Below are positions 14,234-20,550 of a DNA stretch of 21,330 bases, piece by piece. Source of the DNA: DATFLL01 sp035267785 (lineage in GTDB: Bacteria > Pseudomonadota > Gammaproteobacteria > DATFLL01); contig DATFLL010000020.1 in NCBI GenBank assembly GCA_035267785.1, positions 1-21,330 of the forward strand. Reading direction: 5' to 3'. A program made the position numbers and the translations under genes. Every line of letters starts with the position of its first letter. Position 1 is the first letter of the stretch. The notes under the pieces are model-generated. The model was not told the DNA's origin. It saw nothing but the letters and a program-made list of their open reading frames with translations, and ran no database searches.

Positions 14234-14270
14234 TCTCTGTAATCAGACTCTCTGTAATCAGACTCTCTCG
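14234..14270. repeat. Tandem 15-bp direct repeats upstream of moaA
   Basis: TCTCTGTAATCAGAC occurs twice, head to tail (14234-14248 and 14249-14263), with no spacer. It is followed by a partial copy, TCTCTCG, at 14264-14270, and a degenerate stretch (ACTCAATCAAA) lies at 14222-14232. They sit 47 bp or more upstream of the moaA start. The period is 15, so successive copies do not fall on the same DNA face. They look like operator iterons or duplicated promoter elements. The local AT content is higher than in the neighbouring genes. Confidence 0.6.
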
Positions 14271-14317
14271 TAGCAAGAAACATTCCCGGGTTCAGCGGGA
14301 GAACGATACCCCGCGAC

Positions 14318-14337
14318 GGCGTTCTACGGGCAACGCC
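14318..14337. other. Hairpin in the moaA/moeA gap
   Basis: GGCGTT (14318-14323) pairs with AACGCC (14332-14337) around an 8-base loop, about 80 bp past the moeA stop. There is no T run, so it is at best a weak terminator for the tup-mob-moe transcript. Read-through into moaA (same strand) remains possible. Confidence 0.25.
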
Positions 14338-14380
14338 CTCGTTCAAAATGGCTCAATATGGCCTGCTTGCACCGCCGACT

Positions 14381-14395
14381 GGGCCAATTTGTCCC
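14381..14395. promoter_or_regulatory. Imperfect palindrome beyond the moeA stop
   Basis: GGGCCAATTTGTCCC is symmetric at 12 of its 14 paired positions. It lies in the 232-bp gap between moeA and moaA and may be an operator for the moaA promoter or a chance dyad. Confidence 0.2.
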
Positions 14396-14419
14396 AATCG
14401 CCGATGGGGCGCCGTCGAA

Positions 14420-15718
14420 TCAGACGAGCCCGGCGAAGGGCTGGACCTCGACGACGTCGCCGTCCGCGACGGGACCGCTGTCGTGGCCGAGCACGATGAA
14501 GCAGTCGGCCTCGCTCATGGAACGCAGGATCCCCGAGCCCTGCGGTCCGCTCGGTCGGACGCGGCGCCGGCCGTCGGCGTCCGTTTCCAGGACGGCGCGT
14601 ACGAACTCCGTGCGCCCGGGCTTCTTGCGCAGCGGCTCGGCCGCAATCGCCTGCAAAGTCGGCGGCGCACCCGGGGACCGGCCGGCCAGGCGTTCGAGTG
14701 CCGGCTGCACGAACTGATAGAAGGTCACCATGACGGCAACCGGGTTGCCGGGCAGCCCGAAGAACCAGGCATCGTCCACGCGCCCGAAGGCAAAGGGCCG
14801 GCCGGGCTTCATGGCGATCTTCCAGAAGTCGACCTCGCCGAGCTCGGCCAGGATCTGTTTGATGTAGTCGGCCTCGCCGACCGAAACACCACCCGAGGTG
14901 ACGATCGCGTCGGCCTCGCGGGCGGCCGTGCGAAGGGCCTCGCGCAGACGCTCTGGATGATCCGTCACCACGCCCAGGTCGAGTATGTCCATGTCGAGGC
15001 GGCTGATCATCCCGTGCAGGGAATAACGGTTGGAGTCGTAGATTTCGCCGGGCCCGAGCGGCTGGCCGACCGAGCGCAGCTCATCGCCGGTTGAGAAGAA
15101 CGCCACGCGGGGGCGGCGGCGCACGCGCACCTCGGCGCGGCCCAGCGACGCCAAAAGGCCGAGCTGGGCGGGCATCAGCCGTTGACCTGCGTGTACGGCG
15201 GGCTGGCCTGCGGCAAGGTCTTCACCGGCCCGACGCACGTTTTCGCCGCCCCGGTGACCCGCATTCACCACTATGATGTCGCCGCTGCGCTGGACATCCT
15301 CCTGCATGAGCGCGGTGTCCGCGCCCGGAGGCATCGGCGCGCCGGTCATAATCTGCACGCATTCACCGGGCCCGATTGACCGTTCGACGGGGTGTCCGGC
15401 GCGGGCCGTAGCCACCACGCGCAGTTCGGTAGTGCCCGCGGCGGGCAGCTCGGCTGCCGACACCGCGTAGCCGTCGACGGCCGAGTTGGTGTGGGCAGGC
15501 ACGTCTATGGGCGAGAGCACCTCTTCGGCCAGCACCCGCCCCAGCGCCGCGCGCAGGGGCAGCATCTGGTTGTCTGCCACGGGACTCAGTGCCGCAAGGA
15601 TTCTTTCGCGTGCGGCGTCGACCGGCAGGGATTGCGGGTCCGCTCCGCTGCGGCAGCTCGCCGCACCCGGGGCGGCACTGGCGGCGGTATGGATACTCGA
15701 TTTGGCGGTTGTGGACAT
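14420..15718 (-). CDS. moeA: Molybdopterin molybdenumtransferase MoeA
   Basis: MoeA inserts the metal oxyanion into adenylylated molybdopterin. The 432-residue product has all expected blocks: VPAHTNSAVDGYAV, the loop TGAPMPPGADTALMQED, the MPT-binding domain (RPRVAFFSTGDEL, EIYDSNRYSLHGMI, DAIVTSGGVSVGEADYIKQ), and MKPGRPFAFG with FGLPGNPVAVMVTF, then a C-terminal beta domain. About 25 extra low-complexity residues (Ser/Ala-rich) precede the normal start of the fold. The ATG at 15718 has a good TAGGAG ribosome site and lies 7 bp after the mobA stop, so it is the last gene of tupABC-mobA-moeA. Placed behind a tungstate transporter, it may handle tungsten as well as molybdenum. Metal preference cannot be read from the sequence. 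Confidence 0.95.
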   Translation of the reverse strand: MSTTAKSSIHTAASAAPGAASCRSGADPQSLPVDAARERILAALSPVADNQMLPLRAALGRVLAEEVLSPIDVPAHTNSAVDGYAVSAAELPAAGTTELRVVATARAGHPVERSIGPGECVQIMTGAPMPPGADTALMQEDVQRSGDIIVVNAGHRGGENVRRAGEDLAAGQPAVHAGQRLMPAQLGLLASLGRAEVRVRRRPRVAFFSTGDELRSVGQPLGPGEIYDSNRYSLHGMISRLDMDILDLGVVTDHPERLREALRTAAREADAIVTSGGVSVGEADYIKQILAELGEVDFWKIAMKPGRPFAFGRVDDAWFFGLPGNPVAVMVTFYQFVQPALERLAGRSPGAPPTLQAIAAEPLRKKPGRTEFVRAVLETDADGRRRVRPSGPQGSGILRSMSEADCFIVLGHDSGPVADGDVVEVQPFAGLV

Positions 15719-15725
15719 CGTTCTC

Positions 15726-16367
15726 CTACGAGCTTACCTGCGCACTCGGAAGCTTGCGTCCTGCTGCGCTCATGCGGGTCCAAAGGGCGTCGCGCTCCTC
15801 GGGGGTGTTGACATTCTCGAAGGTCTGCGGGCAATCGCTGAAGTCAGCCAACGCGACCCGGTGTCGGGCATACCAACGATCGATCTTGCGCTCGCCGCTG
15901 TCCAGCCACGATTCGAGATCATCGATCAGCCCGGTCTTGATGAGCGCAAAGACCGGCTGCATGCGCTCGCCGTCGTGGGCCACGGCGATATCGGCGTCGT
16001 CTCGGCCCAGCGCATGCGCCAGACGCTCGACGAGATCGCCGGGCAACTGGGGACAGTCGCAGGGCACGGTCGCCAGGTACGGCGTGCACGCTGCCGCCAT
16101 GGCACTGACCATACCGGCCAGCGGTCCGCAATATCCGCTTTGGCGATCGGCGAGTACGGGAAAGCCGTAGCCCGCATAGCGCTCGTGGTTGCGGTTGGCG
16201 TTGATGAGCAGGTCGCCGACTTGCGGCTCCAGCGCGGCGAGGGCGTATTCGATCATCGGACGTCCGCCCAGGGCGACCAATCCCTTGTCTTCGCCGCCCA
16301 TGCGCCGGGCCTGGCCGCCGGCGAGGATGACGCCCGTAATGTCATCGTGTGTCGGCATGTCATTCAT
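15726..16367 (-). CDS. mobA: Molybdenum cofactor guanylyltransferase MobA
   Basis: MobA joins GMP from GTP to the molybdopterin phosphate to give the bis-MGD form used by DMSO-reductase-family enzymes such as formate dehydrogenase. The 213-residue product has the nucleotidyltransferase signature GVILAGGQARRMGGEDKGL, then GGRPMIEYAL, NANRNHERY, SGYCGPLAGM, and the metal-binding loop VPCDCPQLP (the middle residue is usually Ser). The C-terminus has the typical NVNTPEE motif. The ATG at 16367 overlaps the TGA of tupC (ATGA), which fixes the start and implies coupled translation. A longer upstream extension in frame is antisense or out-of-frame tupC sequence. The presence of FdhD and MobA together points to a bis-MGD formate dehydrogenase elsewhere in the genome. 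Confidence 0.95.
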   Translation of the reverse strand: MNDMPTHDDITGVILAGGQARRMGGEDKGLVALGGRPMIEYALAALEPQVGDLLINANRNHERYAGYGFPVLADRQSGYCGPLAGMVSAMAAACTPYLATVPCDCPQLPGDLVERLAHALGRDDADIAVAHDGERMQPVFALIKTGLIDDLESWLDSGERKIDRWYARHRVALADFSDCPQTFENVNTPEERDALWTRMSAAGRKLPSAQVSS

Positions 16368-17101
16368 CCTTGTTCCTCGAGGCGCGGGCCGGCAGCGGAC
16401 CCGGTGGCGACGGGGCTGGGCGTCGGTCTGTGCGAGTGGGTATCGGCGGCATGCGGGAACAGATTGCCATTGTCCAAGTGTAGCTCGATGTCGGGCAGTG
16501 TGGCGATGGCGTGTCCGTCGTGGGTCGCCACGACGACACAAAGCTCATCGCTCTTGAGCCGGCGCAGCAGGAACCAGGTCTGTTCGCGCGACTCGCGGTC
16601 CATGTTCGCGGTCGGCTCGTCCAGAAGCATCACCCGCGGTTGCAGTGCCCAGGCGCGCGCCAGCGCCACGCGCTGGCGTTCGCCGCCGGAGAGCGTGCGT
16701 GCATTGGCCCCGGCCAGGTGAAGCAGGTCGATGCGCTCGAGCGCCTCGGCGACGCGCGCCCGGCGCTGGGAGGGGGGCAGGCGCGCTGCGCGCAGGCCGT
16801 AACCGACGTTGTACTCGACGCTGGCGTCGAACATATAGGCATACTGATGCAGATACACGACGTCGCGTCGCAGTGCGCTGCGCGCCCGCCGCCATCCGCG
16901 TTCGTTGCCGTCGATAGAGACCCGTGCGGCTTCGGGGCGTTCGAGCCCGGCGATGATCTTCAATAATGTCGTTTTACCCGCCCCGTTTCGCCCCGTCAGG
17001 ACCTGGCATTGGCCGGGCGCCAGATGCACATCGACGTTGTCCAGAATACAGCGTGCGCCGAAGCGCTTGTGTACGCCGGTTAGGCTCAGTATCGGTTTCA
17101 T
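16364..17101 (-). CDS. tupC: Tungstate ABC transporter ATP-binding protein TupC
   Basis: ATPase of the tungstate importer, acting as a dimer at the cytoplasmic face of TupB. The 245-residue protein has Walker A GRNGAGKT (38-45), Q-loop HQYAYMFD, signature LSGGERQRVALARA (137-150), Walker B RVMLLDEPTANMD and the switch His in VATHDGH. The last ~30 residues (HSHRPTPSPVATG and on) are a Pro/Ser-rich tail without domain signs. There is no TOBE regulatory domain of the ModC type, consistent with Tup rather than Mod transporters. The ATG at 17101 overlaps the tupB stop (ATGA), and its own stop overlaps mobA. Assignment to Tup rests mainly on TupA and TupB next to it. Confidence 0.9.
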   Translation of the reverse strand: MKPILSLTGVHKRFGARCILDNVDVHLAPGQCQVLTGRNGAGKTTLLKIIAGLERPEAARVSIDGNERGWRRARSALRRDVVYLHQYAYMFDASVEYNVGYGLRAARLPPSQRRARVAEALERIDLLHLAGANARTLSGGERQRVALARAWALQPRVMLLDEPTANMDRESREQTWFLLRRLKSDELCVVVATHDGHAIATLPDIELHLDNGNLFPHAADTHSHRPTPSPVATGSAAGPRLEEQG

Positions 17102-17799
17102 GGGGCCACGCCCCCCTTGCGCTGCATCAACGACAGCCCGATATTCAGGCCGAAGGCCAGGACCAGAAGAACGAAGCCCAGCGCGATACCCTGAGCGAAC
17201 TCGCCCTTGCTCGTCTCGAGGGCGATCGCCGTGGGAATATTGCGCGTGAAGTGCGCGATGTTGCCGCCGACCATCATCGAGCTCCCGACCTCGGCCACGA
17301 TGCGCCCGAAACCGGCGATCACCGCGGCGATCAGCCCGAAGCGCACCTCATACAACACCGTGAGAACGGCGCGAATGGGAGAGGCGCCGAGGGTCAGCGC
17401 AGTCTCCCACGCCGCGCGCTGCCCCGACTGTATGGCCGAGTGGCTCATGACGAACACCAGCGGAAAGGCCAGTATGACCTGGCCAATGGTCATCGCCGTT
17501 TGTGTGAACAGCAGACGCAGATCGCCGAAGGGACCGCTGCGCGAGAGCAGCAGGTACAGCGTCAGGCCCACCACCACGGCCGGCAGGGACAGGGATGTAT
17601 TCATGATCGACATCACCACGCCCCGTCCGCGAAAGCGCGTGTAGACCAGCACGAAGGCGGCCGCGAAGGCCGCCGGTGTCGCGATGACGATGGCCTTTAG
17701 CGAGACAGAAAACGAGATACCGATGATCTCCCACAGGTCCCGGTTGCCGGTGAACAGCAAGACCATCGCGTGTTGAGAGGCCTGCCATAGTTCGTGCAT
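17098..17799 (-). CDS. tupB: Tungstate ABC transporter permease TupB
   Basis: Inner-membrane channel subunit of the tungstate importer. The 233-residue length suits TupB. Five or more hydrophobic segments are visible (ISFSVSLKAIVIATPAAFAA, AVVVGLTLYLLL, MTIGQVILAFPLVFVM, FGLIAAVIAGFG, IALGFVLLVLAF). The binding-protein-dependent permease loop, which contacts the ATPase, reads ETALTLGASPIRAVLTVLYE. The end of the protein retains the TupB-type sequence FGRIVAEVGSSMMVGGNI. The ATG at 17799 has a weak ribosome site and is 35 bp after the tupA stop; its stop overlaps tupC. It is co-transcribed with tupA. Confidence 0.92.
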   Translation of the reverse strand: MHELWQASQHAMVLLFTGNRDLWEIIGISFSVSLKAIVIATPAAFAAAFVLVYTRFRGRGVVMSIMNTSLSLPAVVVGLTLYLLLSRSGPFGDLRLLFTQTAMTIGQVILAFPLVFVMSHSAIQSGQRAAWETALTLGASPIRAVLTVLYEVRFGLIAAVIAGFGRIVAEVGSSMMVGGNIAHFTRNIPTAIALETSKGEFAQGIALGFVLLVLAFGLNIGLSLMQRKGGVAP

Positions 17800-17834
17800 A
17801 GCGCCCCGCTGGTCGTGCTATCGCCGCCGCGCCT

Positions 17835-18647
17835 TCACTGCTTCGTGATCGCGGTCGGGTGAAACAGTTGTTTGCCGTGCAGGCGGTAGTCACGGATCTC
17901 ACGCTGGCCTGGCACGGACGTGAGCCAGGCGATGAACTGCATGGCGCCTGTATAGTCGACGTCGGAGTACTCGTTCGGGTTGACCGCGATGACGTGGTAG
18001 GGGTTGAACAGGCGCGCGTCGCCCTGGACGACAATCTTCAGCGGCACCTTGTCCTCGTAGGCGAGCCAGGTCCCGCGATCGGTCAGCGTATAGGCGTTGA
18101 GCTCACCGGCGATTTGCAGCACTTTGCCCATGCCTTGGCCAGCGGCACGGTACCACTTGCCCGACGGTTTGATGTGGGCATCTTTCCAGAGGATGAGCTC
18201 CTTTTTGTTGGTCCCCGAGTCATCGCCGCGCGAGACGAAGGTCGCGTGGTGCTGGGCGATGGCCTCGAAGGCCTTGACGGCATCTTTTCCGCCCTTGATA
18301 CCGGCCGGGTCGGATGCGGGACCGACGATAACGAAATCGTTATACATCACCTTGCGCCGGTTCACGCCGTGCCCCGCGTGCATGTACTTCATCTCGGCCG
18401 GCGGTGCGTGAACCAACAGGACGTCGACGTCCCCGTTGGCCCCCAGCCGCAGCGCCTTGCCCGTGCCCACCGCAATGACGTGCACCGAGATACCCGTAGC
18501 CTTTTTGAATTTCGGCAACAGGACGTCGAGCAGACCGGAGTTGTCAGTGCTGGTGGTCGTGGCGAGGCGCAGCGGGGTTACCGCACCCGCGATCGAGGAC
18601 GTCAAAGCCAGGGCAGCGCCCAAAACCAAAGTCATCAGTCGGTACAT
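17835..18647 (-). CDS. tupA: Tungstate-binding periplasmic protein TupA
   Basis: Captures tungstate in the periplasm and delivers it to TupB. The 270-residue product starts with a Sec signal (MYRLMTLVLGAALALTSSIAGA, cleavage likely after AGA). Next comes the TupA oxyanion motif LATTTSTDNSGLL (Thr30-Thr31-Thr32-Ser33), then a type-II binding-protein fold with GTGKALRLGANGDVDVLLVHA, SRGDDSGTNKKEL and YTLTDRGTWLAY. The TTTS motif and the DSGT segment are hallmarks of TupA-type binding proteins. Molybdate binding is possible but usually weaker. The ATG at 18647 has AAGGAA about 8 bases upstream. The 5' leader is long (about 200 bases or more) and highly structured, with a closed 103-nt fold that may be a cofactor riboswitch. 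It is the first gene of tupABC-mobA-moeA. Confidence 0.94.
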   Translation of the reverse strand: MYRLMTLVLGAALALTSSIAGAVTPLRLATTTSTDNSGLLDVLLPKFKKATGISVHVIAVGTGKALRLGANGDVDVLLVHAPPAEMKYMHAGHGVNRRKVMYNDFVIVGPASDPAGIKGGKDAVKAFEAIAQHHATFVSRGDDSGTNKKELILWKDAHIKPSGKWYRAAGQGMGKVLQIAGELNAYTLTDRGTWLAYEDKVPLKIVVQGDARLFNPYHVIAVNPNEYSDVDYTGAMQFIAWLTSVPGQREIRDYRLHGKQLFHPTAITKQ

Positions 18648-18703
18648 CGTCGCTTTTCCTTATGCCGTTGTTAGCGAGGCCGGGACCGTGTGTTGAGCGG
18701 CTG

Positions 18704-18738
18704 CAGCGCAACGCGGGCAGCGCTGTGTATTCCCGCGT
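18704..18738 (-). promoter_or_regulatory. Alternative hairpins between the structured leader and tupA (candidate expression platform)
   Basis: Two interleaved pairings are possible in the tupA leader. CCCGCGT (18732-18738) pairs with ACGCGGG (18711-18717), and GCGCTG (18720-18725) pairs with CAGCGC (18704-18709). The order of arms makes them mutually exclusive as simple hairpins (or a pseudoknot), as expected of a switch. The nearest T run is absent, so translational or Rho-linked control would be more likely than intrinsic termination. Confidence 0.4.
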
Positions 18739-18751
18739 AGCAATTTGAATG

Positions 18752-18854
18752 CCATCGCGAGGCCGTGCCGCGAGGGACGTTCGCGCCGAACCGGCCGAAT
18801 GCCGCGCCAGCTCAATGGGTTTCCTAATTTCGGGTTATTGTGGGGAGGCGATGG
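18752..18854 (-). ncRNA. Structured tupA leader, candidate Moco-type (molybdenum/tungsten cofactor) riboswitch
   Basis: In the minus-strand RNA a perfect 7-bp helix closes 103 nt: CCATCGC (18854-18848) with GCGATGG (18758-18752). Just inside the 5' arm is a C-rich CTCCCC run. Then come a small AT-rich hairpin and AGGAAAC (18825-18819), a GGCCG/CGGCC helix (18796-18792 with 18765-18761), and a hairpin GTTCG-GCG-CGAAC (18791-18779). A competing helix, TCGCG (18773-18769) with CGCGA (18759-18755), would break the closing stem. Position, size and a closed multi-hairpin shape fit the Moco RNA family, which precedes Mo-cofactor and metal-transport genes and has variants linked to tungsten. I could not compare it to the family model, so this is a candidate only. 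Confidence 0.42.
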
Positions 18855-18870
18855 ATGATCGGAAATAGAA

Positions 18871-18883
18871 TCACATATTGTGA
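18871..18883. promoter_or_regulatory. Perfect palindrome TCACA-TAT-TGTGA in the tupA/sigma-54 regulator promoter region
   Basis: A 13-bp dyad with 5-bp arms and a 3-bp centre lies 17 bp upstream of the structured leader and about 190 bp before the divergent response-regulator gene. It has the size of a dimeric-regulator half-site pair and is probably in the tup promoter. It may be the target of the PBP-like regulator, but that is a guess. Confidence 0.4.
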
Positions 18884-18893
18884 AGGAAATGAA

Positions 18894-18914
18894 ACCAGGG
18901 GGCACTTTCCTGGT
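18894..18914. promoter_or_regulatory. Inverted repeat ACCAGG-N9-CCTGGT
   Basis: Perfect 6-bp arms around 9 bases (18894-18899 and 18909-18914), centred about 27 bp from the neighbouring TCACA palindrome, in the same divergent promoter. It is a plausible operator for tup or for the two-component genes on the other side. I did not find a convincing -24/-12 sigma-54 promoter here. Confidence 0.35.
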
Positions 18915-18964
18915 CCAATATGTCTCAGTGTGCTATAGGAATATGCATAGATTTGTCTCACTCC

Positions 18965-19052
18965 GGTGTCGTTCGACACCCCAGTAGAGGGTGGCATCGA
19001 CGGCCCGACCCGGGCCGCAAGCCTGCACGACCGAATCGGGCCGCAACGGCCC
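18965..19052 (+). promoter_or_regulatory. Three successive hairpins in the leader of the response-regulator gene
   Basis: GGTGTCG-TT-CGACACC (18965-18980), CGGCCCG-ACC-CGGGCCG (19001-19017) and GGGCCG-CAA-CGGCCC (19038-19052) are perfect stems of 7, 7 and 6 bp. They lie in a row, ending 19 bases before the ATG at 19072. The first could be an operator. The second and third share GGCC-rich arms and could pair with each other in alternative ways. Their density suggests an mRNA leader with a regulatory or stabilising role. Confidence 0.4.
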
Positions 19053-19071
19053 AAGCGAGGGAAGCACTGTC

Positions 19072-20508
19072 ATGTCCAGCGTATCATCTGTTGTAGAGCC
19101 GCCAGCGAAATCGTCCGACGAGGCGGATGGGGCCGGCGGCAAGCAGCCTGTCTCGGTGCTCGTCGTGGACAACGAGCCGGGGATGCGAAATTTTCTGTAC
19201 CGTGCCCTGGCGAGGCGTTATGCCCTGGTCGAGGTTGCAGACAGCGTTGAGACGGCCGAGGCGTTGCGTCAGCGTTGTCACTTCGATCTGCTGGTGGTCG
19301 ATATCCGGTTGCCGGGGACTTCGGGCGTGGATTGGCTGCGCGCGCTGCGCGACCAGGGCGTGCGGGCCGATGCCATCTTTATGACTGCGTACGCCGACCT
19401 GGATACGGCCATCGCCGCGCTGCGGGCGGGCGCATCGGACTTCATTCTCAAGCCGTTTCGCACCGAGCAGATGATGGAGGCGGTGCGCCGCTGTCTCGAA
19501 CACCGCCGCATGCGCCGCGAGAACTTTCTGTTGCGCCGTCAGGTCGACCATCTGCAGAACCTGGACGGTATCGTCGGACACAGCCGGGCGATGGCGGAAG
19601 TGTCGGCGATCGTCCAGCGGGTCGCGCCGACGGCCTCGACGGTGTTGATCGAGGGGGAGACCGGCACGGGTAAGGAACTGATTGCGCGGGCGGTCCACGT
19701 GCAGAGCGGTCGCAGCGGCGACTTCGTGGCGGTCAACTGCGGTTCGATCTCGCCGGAGCTGCTCGAGAGCGAGCTGTTCGGCCACACCCGCGGCGCCTTC
19801 ACCGGCGCGCACAGCGCCCGCGACGGCTTGTTCGTCTATGCCCAGGGGGGGACGATTTTTCTCGACGAGATCGGGGAGATGCCGCTGGCCATGCAGGCCA
19901 AGCTGCTGCGGGTGCTCGAGGAGCACAGCGTGCGCCCGGTGGGCTCCGATCGCGAGGTGCCGGTCGACTGCCGGGTGATCGCCGCGACCAACCAACGCCT
20001 GGCCGAGCGTGTTGAATCGGGCGAGTTCCGCGGCGACCTCTACTACCGTCTCAACGTCCTGACCATCAACGTGCCGGCACTGCGCGAACGCGTCGAGGAC
20101 ATCCCGGCGTTGGCGGAGCATTTTTCCGATTCCATGGCCTCCAGTCTCGGGGTCAGCCCGATTCCCTTGACGCACGACGACTTCGCGCAGCTGCAGAGCT
20201 ATGACTGGCCGGGTAACGTGCGCGAGCTCAAGAACGTCATCGAGCGTTCGCTGCTGCTTGGAAAATTGCCGCGAGACTGCTGCAGCGTCACCGAGGGCGG
20301 GGTGAACGAAGTCGCCGAGCCCGTTGCCGAGCGGCCGACCTATCCTTCCGAATGGACGCTCGAGCAGGTCGAGCGCGAGCATATCCTGGGCGTGCTCGAG
20401 GCGGTCGGCGGTAACAAGTCGGAGGCGGCGCGGCGCCTCGGCGTTTCGCGTAAGACCCTGGAGCGCAAGTGTCAGGCGTGGGGTGTGTACACAACGGGGC
20501 GGCACTGA
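19072..20508 (+). CDS. NtrC-family response regulator (receiver, sigma-54 AAA+, Fis-type HTH)
   Basis: When phosphorylated it activates promoters read by sigma-54 RNA polymerase. The 478-residue protein has a receiver (acidic Asp33-Asn-Glu, phosphoacceptor Asp77 in LLVVDIRLPG, Lys in LKPFR). The AAA+ domain has Walker A GETGTGKE (195-202), the sigma-54 contact loop GAFTGA (241-246) and Walker B GGTIFLDEIGEM. The Fis-type HTH is NKSEAARRLGVSRKTLERKC near the C-terminus. Everything needed for activity is present. I chose the ATG at 19072, preceded by GAGGGAAG; an upstream in-frame ATG at 18991 lies inside the leader hairpins. It is followed 42 bp later by a sensor kinase that is its probable partner, and it diverges from tupA. 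Target genes are unknown. The receiver reads Asp-Asn-Glu rather than the more common Asp-Asp/Glu-Glu at the first acidic site. Confidence 0.93.
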   Translation: MSSVSSVVEPPAKSSDEADGAGGKQPVSVLVVDNEPGMRNFLYRALARRYALVEVADSVETAEALRQRCHFDLLVVDIRLPGTSGVDWLRALRDQGVRADAIFMTAYADLDTAIAALRAGASDFILKPFRTEQMMEAVRRCLEHRRMRRENFLLRRQVDHLQNLDGIVGHSRAMAEVSAIVQRVAPTASTVLIEGETGTGKELIARAVHVQSGRSGDFVAVNCGSISPELLESELFGHTRGAFTGAHSARDGLFVYAQGGTIFLDEIGEMPLAMQAKLLRVLEEHSVRPVGSDREVPVDCRVIAATNQRLAERVESGEFRGDLYYRLNVLTINVPALRERVEDIPALAEHFSDSMASSLGVSPIPLTHDDFAQLQSYDWPGNVRELKNVIERSLLLGKLPRDCCSVTEGGVNEVAEPVAERPTYPSEWTLEQVEREHILGVLEAVGGNKSEAARRLGVSRKTLERKCQAWGVYTTGRH

Positions 20509-20550
20509 ATCGGGCACGGAGCCGGTTTCGAGTCCGGGTGGAGCGCGAGC

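Noticed and set aside
12262..14499. 745-codon plus-strand open frame across fdhD and moaA
   Set aside because: It is the complement of two clearly identified genes; GC-rich third positions keep the opposite frame open.
18660..18905. 81-codon minus-strand frame with a CPRC motif in the tupA leader
   Set aside because: It lies across the paired RNA structure, has no convincing ribosome site, and its residues before the CPRC look non-coding. A short upstream peptide from the ATG at 18755 is not excluded but is unsupported.
18855..19071. Sigma-54 (-24/-12) promoter in the tup/regulator gap
   Set aside because: A GGGCAC element is present but the required GC doublet at the right spacing is not.
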